DNA of 57,308 bases from Rubrivivax sp. (GTDB lineage Bacteria > Pseudomonadota > Gammaproteobacteria > Burkholderiales > Burkholderiaceae_C). The stretch spans positions 1 to 57,308 of the forward strand of contig JAEUPB010000062.1 in assembly GCA_016789955.1 (NCBI GenBank). The letters are read 5' to 3'. Below are positions 15,940 to 23,371 of the stretch, one piece after another. The first letter of the stretch is position 1. The number at the start of each line of letters is the position of its first letter. Position numbers and translations under genes: made by a program. Under the pieces are notes generated by a model that saw only the letters and a program-made list of their open reading frames with translations, searched no databases and was not told the origin of the DNA.

Positions 15940-17226
15940 TCAGGCCTTCCGGGGCAGCAGCCGCTCGTTGGCGAAGAGGCTCCGCACGCTCTCGCGTTCG
16001 CGGATCACGTGCACGTCGCGGCCGTCGATCAGTACCTCCGCGCCGCGCGGGCGCGAGTTGTAGTTGCCGGCCATCGCCATCGAGTAGGCGCCAGCGGACA
16101 GCACGGCCAGCACGTCGCCGGCATGCACGGCCAGCGGCCGCTCGCGGCCGAGCCAGTCGCCCGACTCGCAGATCGGCCCGACCACGTCCCAGGTCACCGG
16201 CACCTCGCTGCGCTGCACGCACGGCTCGATGCCCATCCACGCCTGGTACATCGCCGGCCGCACGAGGTCGTTCATCGCGGCATCGACGATGCAGAAGTTC
16301 TTGCTGCCGGCACCTTCGCCCGGCTTCAGGTAGAGCACCTCGGTCAACAGCACCCCGGCATTGCCGACCATCGATCGCCCGGGCTCGAGCAGGATCTCCC
16401 GGTGGCCGTGGCCGCGCGCATCGATGCGCCCGAGCATCGCGGTCACCATCTCGTCGGGGCGCGGCGGCGTCTCGTCGGTGTAGGTGATGCCCAGCCCGCC
16501 GCCGAGGTCGAGGTGGTGCAGCGGGATGCCGGCGGCCTCGACGGCCTCGACGAGATCGAGCACGCGGTCGAGCGCGTCGAGGTACGGCGCGATCTGCGTG
16601 ATCTGCGAGCCGATGTGGCAGTCGATGCCGGCCACGTCGATCATCGGCAGCTCGGCTGCGCGGCGGTACACGGCGACCGCGTCACCATGGGCGACGCCGA
16701 ACTTGTTGCCCTTCAGGCCCGTGGAGATGTAGGGATGGGTGCCGGCATCGACGTCCGGGTTCACGCGCAGGCTGATGCAGGCCCGGATGCCGACGCCCTG
16801 GGCCACCTGCGACAGGCGTTCGAGCTCCGCGCGGCTCTCGACGTTGAAGCAGCGTACGCCCGTGCGCAGCGCCTGCGCCATCTCGGCGGCCGTCTTGCCG
16901 ACCCCGGAGAACACGATGCGATCGGGCGCTGCGCCGGCCGCCAGTGCCCGCTCCAGCTCGCCACCCGAGACGATGTCGAAGCCGCAGCCCGCTTCCACGA
17001 AGGTCTGCAGCACCGCCAGGCTGGAGTTGGCCTTCATCGCGTAGCAGACCAGATGCGGCCGGCCTTGCAGCGCGCGGTGATAGGCGGCCGCGGACTCCTG
17101 CATCGCGGCGCGCGAGTACACGTACAGCGGCGTGCCGTGCTCGCGGGCCAGCGCCGCCAGCGGGTGACCGTCGAGCCTCAGCTCGACGCCGCTGCGGGCC
17201 AGGTGGGGTGCGCCCGGCAGCGTCAT
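15940..17226 (-). CDS. lysA: Diaminopimelate decarboxylase (LysA)
   Basis: LysA is a PLP enzyme that converts meso-diaminopimelate to lysine. The 428-residue protein has the PLP lysine K65 in CYAMKANSS, the glycine-rich LDLGGGLGI loop, HIGSQI, and the substrate-site motif CESGDWLG. The start ATG at 17226 overlaps the stop of the small lipoprotein gene (ATGA), which argues against the longer in-frame start upstream. The lptM-lysA pair divergent from cyaY is a standard proteobacterial arrangement. Confidence 0.96.
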   Translation of the reverse strand: MTLPGAPHLARSGVELRLDGHPLAALAREHGTPLYVYSRAAMQESAAAYHRALQGRPHLVCYAMKANSSLAVLQTFVEAGCGFDIVSGGELERALAAGAAPDRIVFSGVGKTAAEMAQALRTGVRCFNVESRAELERLSQVAQGVGIRACISLRVNPDVDAGTHPYISTGLKGNKFGVAHGDAVAVYRRAAELPMIDVAGIDCHIGSQITQIAPYLDALDRVLDLVEAVEAAGIPLHHLDLGGGLGITYTDETPPRPDEMVTAMLGRIDARGHGHREILLEPGRSMVGNAGVLLTEVLYLKPGEGAGSKNFCIVDAAMNDLVRPAMYQAWMGIEPCVQRSEVPVTWDVVGPICESGDWLGRERPLAVHAGDVLAVLSAGAYSMAMAGNYNSRPRGAEVLIDGRDVHVIRERESVRSLFANERLLPRKA

Positions 17227-17405
17227 CGCGTGGGCGCCGATGCGGCCGGCGCAGCCGATGCGGGCGCCTTCGGCAGCGTCAGCGGCCCCTTCTGACCGCA
17301 CGCCGCCAGCGGCAGCAGCAGCGGCAGCAGCCACCATGCGCGGCGCCCCTGATCGGTTCGTGGTGCGTGGGGCCTCGCTACACTGGTCGTCGATCGATTC
17401 GGCAT
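17223..17405 (-). CDS. lptM: Small LPS-assembly-associated lipoprotein (LptM/YifL family)
   Basis: The 60-residue protein has a signal sequence WWLLPLLLPLAAC with lipobox LAAC, directly followed by GQKGPLTLP, the hallmark of YifL/LptM. LptM is an outer-membrane lipoprotein that promotes oxidative maturation of LptD in E. coli. The ATG at 17405 leaves a rather long basic N-region (about 24 residues) and only 12 bases to the divergent cyaY start. I see no later in-frame start before the signal. The tail is Ala/Pro-rich. The role is inferred from the family motif and the lysA linkage. Confidence 0.85.
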   Translation of the reverse strand: MPNRSTTSVARPHAPRTDQGRRAWWLLPLLLPLAACGQKGPLTLPKAPASAAPAASAPTR

Positions 17406-17417
17406 CGCGCGGATTCT

Positions 17418-17795
17418 ATGAGCGGCCCCCTCACGCAACCGTCTTCCACCCTCTCGGATGCCGAGTACCTGCGCCTGTCCGGCAGCGTGCTCGCATGCAT
17501 CGAAGCGACCGCCGACCGCTGGCTGCAGGACGACGTGATCGACATCGACGCCCACCGCACCGGCGGGCTGCTCGAACTGCGCTTCCCCAACGGCACGCAG
17601 CTCATCGTGAACCTGCAGCCGCCGCTGCACGAGCTGTGGCTGGCCGCGAAGGCCGGTGGCTTCCACTACCGCCACGTGCAGGGGCGCTGGGTCGACACGC
17701 GCGACGGCAGCGAGTTCTTCGAGGCGCTGTCGAAGCACGCCAGCGTCCAAGGCGGCAAGCCGTTGCGCTTCGAGCCGGCGGCCCCCCCGGGTTGA
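17418..17795 (+). CDS. cyaY: Iron donor protein CyaY (bacterial frataxin)
   Basis: CyaY regulates and supplies iron for Fe-S cluster assembly through IscS. The 125-residue protein matches the frataxin fold: an acidic first helix (SDAEYLRLSGSVLACIE), strands with DIDAHRTGGLLELRF, PNGTQLIVNLQPPLHELWLA, and FHYRHVQGRWVDTRDG before the last helix. The ATG at 17418 is the only good start. A TACACT hexamer at 17379-17384 could be its -10 element, lying inside the divergent lptM coding sequence. Confidence 0.95.
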   Translation: MSGPLTQPSSTLSDAEYLRLSGSVLACIEATADRWLQDDVIDIDAHRTGGLLELRFPNGTQLIVNLQPPLHELWLAAKAGGFHYRHVQGRWVDTRDGSEFFEALSKHASVQGGKPLRFEPAAPPG

Positions 17796-17817
17796 CGCCG
17801 GGCGGCGGATCAGACGT

Positions 17818-20184
17818 CTAGCGTCTGAACATGTCCAGGATGCTGCTGCGCTCGCTGGGGTCGGGCGGCTGAGGCACCTTGTCCTCGAGCCCGAGGCTGC
17901 TGACGCCGCCACCGCTGGCGTATTCGTCGAAGACCCAGCGCCCGTCGGCGCGTCGCACGCCTTCCGGCGGTTCGGGCTCCTGCTGGGGGACGCCGCGCAA
18001 TGCGAAGGTCATCAGGTCGATCCACACCGGCAGGGCCAGACCACCGCCGGTCTCGCGGTCGCCGAGCTTCTTGGGCGTGTCGTACCCGATCCACACGACC
18101 GCGGTCAAGGTCGGGTGATACCCGGCGAACCAGGCATCCATCGAGTCGTTGGTCGTCCCCGTCTTGCCGAAGATGTCCGGGCGTTTCAGTGCGGCCTGGG
18201 CGCGAGCCGCGGTGCCGGACCTCGTGACCTCCTGCAGCAGGCTGGTCATCACGAAGGCGTTGCGCGCGTCCAGCGAGCGCATGTTCTCGTCCAGGGTCGG
18301 CACCGGCGACTCGCGCAGAACCCGCCCCTTGCTGTCGGTGAGCTTGGTGATGAGCAGCGGGGCGATGCGATAGCCGCCATTGGCGAACACGCTGTACGCG
18401 GTGGCCATCTGCATCGGCGTCACCGACCCCGCGCCCAGCGCCATCGTCAGGTAGGCCGGGTGCTTGTCCGCCTCGAATCCGAAGCGGCCGATCCACTGTT
18501 GGGCGAAGTCGGGCCCGATCGACTTCAGCACGCGGATCGACACCATGTTCTTCGACTTCGCGAGCGCCGTGTACAGCGGCATCGGCCCTTCGAACTTGCC
18601 GTCGTAGTTCTTGGGCTCCCACGCCTGGCTGCCGGTCTCGGCGGCGTCGAAGAACAGCGGCGCGTCGTTGACCACGGTCAGCGGCGTGATGCCCTTCTCC
18701 AGTGCCGCGGAATAGATGAACGGCTTGAAGGCCGAGCCCGGCTGTCGCCAGGCCTGCGTCACGTGGTTGAACTTGTTCTTGCCGAAGTCGAAGCCACCCA
18801 CCATCGCCCGCACCGCCCCCGTCCGCGGGTCGAGCGCGACCAGCGCACCCTCGACCTCGGGCTGCTGCGTCAGCAGCCAGTCGCCCTTGGGTCCCTTCAT
18901 CGTGCGCACCACGGCTCCGCGCCGGATCTCGACCTTCGGGCCGGCCTTGCTCGACAGGCCCGAGGTCACCGGCTTGAGGCCTTCGCCGGTGACGGTGATC
19001 GTGTCGCCGCTCTGCAGCATCGCCACCACCTTGCGCGGCGAGGCCTCCAGCACCACCGCGGCGCGCAGGTCGTCGTTGTCGGGGTGCTCGGCCAGCGCCT
19101 CGGCCACGCGGGTGTCGAGCTTGGCGCCGTCGGCGGGCAGGTCCACGTAGGCCTCGGGCCCCCGGTAGACCTGCCGCAGTTCGTAGTCCATCAAGCCTTT
19201 GCGCAGCGAGCGGTACGCCGCCATCTGCATGCCTGCGTCGATCGAGATGTGGACGTTGAGCCCGCGCGTGTAGGTCCCGTCGCCGTATTGGGCGAAGACG
19301 AGTTGCCGCACCGCCTCCGCGACGAACTCCGCATGCACCGCCACGTCGCTCTGCGTGCGGTAACGCAGCACCTGCGCGAGCGCGTCGTCGCGCTGCTGCT
19401 CGGTGATGAACGCGTTGTCGTACATGCGTTCGATGATGTAGCGCTGCCGCGCCGTCGCCCGTTTCGGATTGACGATCGGGTTGTAGGCCGACGGCGCCTT
19501 CGGCAGCCCGGCGAGCATCGCCGCCTCGGCGATGGTGACCTCGGCGAGCGGCTTGCCGAAGTAGATCTGCGCGGCCGCCGCGAACCCGCTCGCGCGCTGG
19601 CCGAGGAAGATCTGGTTCATGTACAACTCGAGGATCTGGTTCTTCGTGAGCAGCCGCTCGATCTTCAGCGCCAGCAGGATCTCGTAGATCTTGCGCGTGA
19701 AGGTCTTCTCCGTGGAGAGGTAGAAGTTGCGCGCGACCTGCATCGTGATCGTCGAGGCGCCTTGGCTGCGGGCGTCGCGCAGGTTCTCGAGGGCTGCCCG
19801 GACCACGCCCTTGTAGTCCACGCCGCCGTGCTCGTAGAAGCGGGCGTCCTCGGCGGCCAGCACGGCATCCTTCATCACCTTGGGGATGCGGTCGATGGGC
19901 GTCAGCTCGCGGCGCTCCTCGCCGAACTCGCCCAGCAGCACCCCGTCGGACGACAGGATGCGCAGCGGCAGCTTGGGTCGGTAGTCGGCCAGGCTGGAGA
20001 TGTCGGGCAGGTTCGGATAGGCAACCGCCAGCGCCACGCCCACCACCAGCAGCAGCGCCAGCAGGCCGCCGCCGGCCAGGCCCGCCAGCCACAGCAGGCC
20101 GCGGCCGAACCCGCGCAGTGCGCGCCGGGCCGGGTGGCCGGGCGGTGGGCCGCCGGCCGATTCGGGTGGGGTGACGGGGGACAT
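17818..20184 (-). CDS. mrcA: Penicillin-binding protein 1A (bifunctional transglycosylase/transpeptidase)
   Basis: PBP1A polymerises and crosslinks peptidoglycan in the periplasm, anchored by one N-terminal membrane helix (about 33-56). The glycosyltransferase domain (about 70-245) has catalytic E112 in AAEDARFYEH and the QGASTITMQV motif. An OB-like linker domain (about 340-440) is present. The transpeptidase domain has SxxK at S484-K487, SKN at 544-546 and KTG at 674-676, so both activities look intact. The 788-residue length is typical. It is divergent from pilM across 238 bases, a conserved neighbourhood. Confidence 0.96.
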   Translation of the reverse strand: MSPVTPPESAGGPPPGHPARRALRGFGRGLLWLAGLAGGGLLALLLVVGVALAVAYPNLPDISSLADYRPKLPLRILSSDGVLLGEFGEERRELTPIDRIPKVMKDAVLAAEDARFYEHGGVDYKGVVRAALENLRDARSQGASTITMQVARNFYLSTEKTFTRKIYEILLALKIERLLTKNQILELYMNQIFLGQRASGFAAAAQIYFGKPLAEVTIAEAAMLAGLPKAPSAYNPIVNPKRATARQRYIIERMYDNAFITEQQRDDALAQVLRYRTQSDVAVHAEFVAEAVRQLVFAQYGDGTYTRGLNVHISIDAGMQMAAYRSLRKGLMDYELRQVYRGPEAYVDLPADGAKLDTRVAEALAEHPDNDDLRAAVVLEASPRKVVAMLQSGDTITVTGEGLKPVTSGLSSKAGPKVEIRRGAVVRTMKGPKGDWLLTQQPEVEGALVALDPRTGAVRAMVGGFDFGKNKFNHVTQAWRQPGSAFKPFIYSAALEKGITPLTVVNDAPLFFDAAETGSQAWEPKNYDGKFEGPMPLYTALAKSKNMVSIRVLKSIGPDFAQQWIGRFGFEADKHPAYLTMALGAGSVTPMQMATAYSVFANGGYRIAPLLITKLTDSKGRVLRESPVPTLDENMRSLDARNAFVMTSLLQEVTRSGTAARAQAALKRPDIFGKTGTTNDSMDAWFAGYHPTLTAVVWIGYDTPKKLGDRETGGGLALPVWIDLMTFALRGVPQQEPEPPEGVRRADGRWVFDEYASGGGVSSLGLEDKVPQPPDPSERSSILDMFRR

Positions 20185-20293
20185 GGCGCTCGCTGATCGG
20201 GCCGGATTATCGGGGTGTGCCCGGAGCCGCCACCGGCACCGCGTTAACCCGGACGTGGCCGATGCGGGCTGTTTCCGTCGTTAACGAAAGACA

Positions 20294-20327
20294 ACGCCCC
20301 GCGCGCGCGGGCGTGCCGTTTTTCTTT
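20294..20327 (+). terminator. Terminator-like hairpin upstream of pilM
   Basis: On the plus strand, an ACGCCC / GGGCGT stem (20294-20299 and 20309-20314) with additional GC pairing in the loop is followed by TTTTTCTTT (20319-20327). It lies between the divergent mrcA and pilM genes, about 95 bases before pilM, with no rightward gene ahead of it. It may insulate pilM or act as a leader terminator. The rest of this gap holds two GTTAAC sites (20243-20248, 20280-20285). Confidence 0.45.
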
Positions 20328-20422
20328 GGCGCACAAGGGCTTTACTGCTAGGATTGAAGTAACTTCTTAACACTGCCGGACCCTCGTTTCGAGCATGGTC
20401 GGGCAACCGGGAGAGCCTTCAC

Positions 20423-21502
20423 GTGAGTCTGCTGGACCTGCTGCGCGGCCGCAAGAACTCGCCGATGATCGGTCTGGACATCAGCTCTTCCGGCGCCAAG
20501 CTGGTCGAACTCGGCAAGACCGGTTCGGGTGAGTACATCCTCGAGCGCATGGCCTCCGAGCCCTTCGAGAAGGGCTGGATCACAGATGGCCAGATCGAGA
20601 AGTTCGACGAAGTGGCCGACGCCGTTCGTCGCGCCGTCTCCAAGAGCGGCACCAAGACCAAGAACGTCGTGATGGCGATGCCGCAATCGGCGGTCATCAC
20701 GAAGAAGATCATGCTGCCGGCCGGCCTCCGCGAGGAGGAGATGGAGCTGCAGGTCGAATCCGAGGCGAACCAGTACATCCCGTTCTCGCTGGATGACGTC
20801 AGCCTCGACTTCTGCGTCGTCGGTCCGAGCATGACCTCCGCCGGCGACGTCGAGGTGCTGATCGCGGCGTCGCGCAAGGAGCGCGTGCAGGATCGTCAGG
20901 CCCTGGCCGAAGCCGCGGGGTTGAAGCCGGTGGTGCTGGACATCGAGTCGCACGCATCGCGTATGGCCATGGGCCGCATCGTGCAGACGCTGCCCAACGA
21001 GGGTCGCGACGCGCTCGTCGCGTTGTTCGAGATCGGCGCCGACACCACCAGCCTGAAGGTGCTGCGCGACGACGACATGCTGTATGACCGTGATCAGGCC
21101 TTCGGCGGGGCGCAGTTGACGCAGCTGATCTCGCGCCAGTACGGGTTCTCGTTCGAGGAGGCCGAGCAGAAGAAGCTCGCCGGTGACCTGCCCGAGGACT
21201 ACGAGAGTGCGATCCTGGGGCCGTTCGTCGACAGCCTGTCGCAGGAGATCGGCCGCGCGCTGCAGTACTTCTTCACGAGTACGCCGCACCACAAGGTCCA
21301 CTACGTGATGCTGGCCGGTGGCACGGCTACGCTCGGCGGCTTGACGGAACGCGTGAAGGACCTGACCGGTTTCGCATCGATGGTGGTCAACCCCTTCGAT
21401 CACATGCAGCTCGGATCGGCGGTGCGTGAGGCGCGCGTGCGCCGCGAGGCGCCGGCCTATCTCACGGCCTGCGGCCTGGCGATGCGGAGGTTCGTGCAGT
21501 GA
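20423..21502 (+). CDS. pilM: Type IV pilus assembly protein PilM
   Basis: PilM is the cytoplasmic actin-like ATP-binding protein that docks onto the N-terminus of PilN in the pilus alignment complex. The 359-residue protein starts SLLDLLRGRKNSPMIGLDISSS, with the phosphate-1 loop GLDISSSGAKLVEL. It also has VVMAMPQSAVITKKI, FEIGADTTSLKVL (phosphate-2) and YVMLAGGTATLGGL (adenosine loop). The start is a GTG at 20423 with GGGAGAG upstream. It overlaps pilN by four bases. Confidence 0.95.
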   Translation: MSLLDLLRGRKNSPMIGLDISSSGAKLVELGKTGSGEYILERMASEPFEKGWITDGQIEKFDEVADAVRRAVSKSGTKTKNVVMAMPQSAVITKKIMLPAGLREEEMELQVESEANQYIPFSLDDVSLDFCVVGPSMTSAGDVEVLIAASRKERVQDRQALAEAAGLKPVVLDIESHASRMAMGRIVQTLPNEGRDALVALFEIGADTTSLKVLRDDDMLYDRDQAFGGAQLTQLISRQYGFSFEEAEQKKLAGDLPEDYESAILGPFVDSLSQEIGRALQYFFTSTPHHKVHYVMLAGGTATLGGLTERVKDLTGFASMVVNPFDHMQLGSAVREARVRREAPAYLTACGLAMRRFVQ

Positions 21503-22113
21503 TCCTGATCAACCTGCTGCCTCACCGCGAGGCCAAGCGCCAGCAGCGCAAGCGCGCATTCTTCGCCGCCCTCGGGCTCTCGGCGCTCGCCGGCCTCGCG
21601 GTCGTGGGCGTGTGGTTCACGGTGCTGCAGCAGATGACCTCGGCGCAGGGGTCGCGCAACGACTTCCTGCGCGGCGAGATCGCTCGGCTGGACGCGCAGG
21701 TCAAGGACATCGCCACGCTGCGCGCCGAGATCGAGGCGCTGAAGGCCCGGCAGAAGTCGGTGGAAGACCTGCAGACCGACCGCAACACCCCGGTGTACCT
21801 GCTCGACGAGGTGGCCCGATACACCCCGGAGGGCATCTACCTCACGACCATCAAGCAGACGGGGCAATCGGTGGCGATCAACGGCGTGGCGCAGACCAAC
21901 GAGCGGGTGTCGGAGTTCCTGCGCAATGTCGGCACGGCGACCTGGCTCGAGCGGCCTGAACTGCTCGAGATCAAGTCGGCCAACATCACCACCACCGGCA
22001 AGGACCAGCGGCGGCTGTACGAGTTCTCGATGCGCGTGTCGCTGAAGCGCCCGCAGGCGGCCACGCCGGCCGATGCGGCTGCCAGCGGCGCGGCGGCGAA
22101 GAAGGCGTCCTGA
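21499..22113 (+). CDS. pilN: Type IV pilus assembly protein PilN
   Basis: PilN is a bitopic inner-membrane protein that binds PilM through its N-terminal INLLPHREAKR motif, fully conserved here at residues 3-13. One membrane helix follows (about 22-42), then a coiled-coil segment (about 50-90) and a ferredoxin-like periplasmic domain (YTPEGIYLTTIKQTGQSVAINGVAQ) that pairs with PilO. The product is 204 residues. The start is a GTG at 21499 overlapping the pilM stop. Eight bases separate it from pilO. Confidence 0.94.
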   Translation: MILINLLPHREAKRQQRKRAFFAALGLSALAGLAVVGVWFTVLQQMTSAQGSRNDFLRGEIARLDAQVKDIATLRAEIEALKARQKSVEDLQTDRNTPVYLLDEVARYTPEGIYLTTIKQTGQSVAINGVAQTNERVSEFLRNVGTATWLERPELLEIKSANITTTGKDQRRLYEFSMRVSLKRPQAATPADAAASGAAAKKAS

Positions 22114-22121
22114 GGTAAGCC

Positions 22122-22841
22122 ATGGCGAGCAAGTCCTCCTCCTTCAATTTCGACATCGTCAGCACCTTCGACAAGGCGCAGTCGCAGTTCCGCGGCCTCA
22201 ACGCCAACGAGCCGGGGCAGTGGCCCCCGCTGCCGAAGGTGCTGGCCTGGCTCGGGATCGCTTTGCTGGTGATCGTGGGCGGCTGGTTCCTGTTGCTGTC
22301 GGCGGCCAGCGACGAGCTCGACGCCGAGCGCAACAAGGAACCCGAGCTGAAGCAGAACTACCGCACCAAGCTCGCGCAGGCGGTGAACCTGGGCGAACTG
22401 CGCAAGCAGAAGCTGCAGGTGCAGGAGTACGTGACCCAGCTCGAGAAGCAGCTGCCTGGCAAGGCCGAGATGGACGCGCTGTTGTCCGACATCAACCAGG
22501 CGGGGCTCGGCCGCGGCCTGCTGTTCGATCTCTTCAAGCCCGGACAGGTCGAGATCAAGGACTACTACGCCGAGCTGCCGATCTCGATCAAGGTGGCCGG
22601 CCGCTACCACGATGTCGGGTCCTTCGCGGCCGACATCGCCAACCTGTCGCGCATCGTGACCCTGCACAACCTGTCGATCTCCCCGCCGCTGGCGAAAGAC
22701 AACACGGGCTCCGGAGGCCTGGTGATGGAGGCCACGGCCCGGACCTATCGCTACCTCGATGCCACCGAGATCGCCGAGCAGCAGCGGGCGGCCAAGGCCA
22801 AGGCCGATGCGGCGCGCGCCCAGGCCGGGGGCAAGAAGTGA
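22122..22841 (+). CDS. pilO: Type IV pilus assembly protein PilO
   Basis: PilO forms a periplasmic heterodimer with PilN in the pilus alignment complex. The 239-residue protein has a cytoplasmic N-tail containing LNANEPGQWPPLPK, one membrane helix (about 45-65), a coiled coil (KEPELKQNYRTKLAQAVNL onward) and a PilO fold with YAELPISIKVAGRYHDVGSF. The C-terminus is Ala/Lys-rich. Its TGA overlaps the GTG of pilP. Confidence 0.95.
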   Translation: MASKSSSFNFDIVSTFDKAQSQFRGLNANEPGQWPPLPKVLAWLGIALLVIVGGWFLLLSAASDELDAERNKEPELKQNYRTKLAQAVNLGELRKQKLQVQEYVTQLEKQLPGKAEMDALLSDINQAGLGRGLLFDLFKPGQVEIKDYYAELPISIKVAGRYHDVGSFAADIANLSRIVTLHNLSISPPLAKDNTGSGGLVMEATARTYRYLDATEIAEQQRAAKAKADAARAQAGGKK

Positions 22842-23371
22842 AGGCGCTCGCGATCCCGGCCCTCGCGGCCATGGTGCTGCTCGCGGTGGCGGGTTGCAGC
22901 CCGAACACCGAGGAACTGCAGGAGTGGATGGAGCAGCAGCGCCGCGACGTCAAGCCCAACGTCACGCCGCTGCAGCCGCCGCGCAAGTTCAACCCGCAGC
23001 CGTACCAGTCGGCGCAGACCGTCGAGCCTTTCAGCAACCAGAAGCTGACGGTGGCCATCAAGCAGGAATCGCGGCAGCCCAGTTCGCTGCTGGCCGGCGA
23101 GCTGAACCGGCGCAAGGAGCCTCTCGAGGCGTTCCCGCTGGACAGCATGCGCATGGTCGGCAGCCTCACGAAGAACGGCCAGCCGTATGCGCTGTTGAAG
23201 GTCGACAACCTGCTGTACCAGGTCAAGGTGGGCGATTACCTCGGCCAGAACTACGGGCGTATCACCCGGATCGCGGAGACCGACATCGCGCTGCGCGAGA
23301 TCGTCCAGGACGCCGCAGGCGAATGGATCGAGCGCGCCGGCAGCCTGCAGCTCCAGGAGAAGGCGCGATGA
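22838..23371 (+). CDS. pilP: Type IV pilus lipoprotein PilP
   Basis: PilP is an inner-membrane lipoprotein linking PilN/PilO to the secretin PilQ. The 177-residue product has a lipobox VAGC (Cys20), a disordered proline-rich stretch and a C-terminal beta domain (LDSMRMVGSLTKNGQPYALL and YQVKVGDYLGQNYGRI) homologous to the GspC HR domain. It starts at GTG 22838 (GTGA overlap) and ends in an ATGA overlap with pilQ. Confidence 0.95.
   Translation: MKALAIPALAAMVLLAVAGCSPNTEELQEWMEQQRRDVKPNVTPLQPPRKFNPQPYQSAQTVEPFSNQKLTVAIKQESRQPSSLLAGELNRRKEPLEAFPLDSMRMVGSLTKNGQPYALLKVDNLLYQVKVGDYLGQNYGRITRIAETDIALREIVQDAAGEWIERAGSLQLQEKAR

Noticed and set aside
17656-20196. Plus-strand open frame of 846 codons opposite mrcA
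   Set aside because: Antisense shadow; PBP1A on the minus strand has all catalytic motifs.
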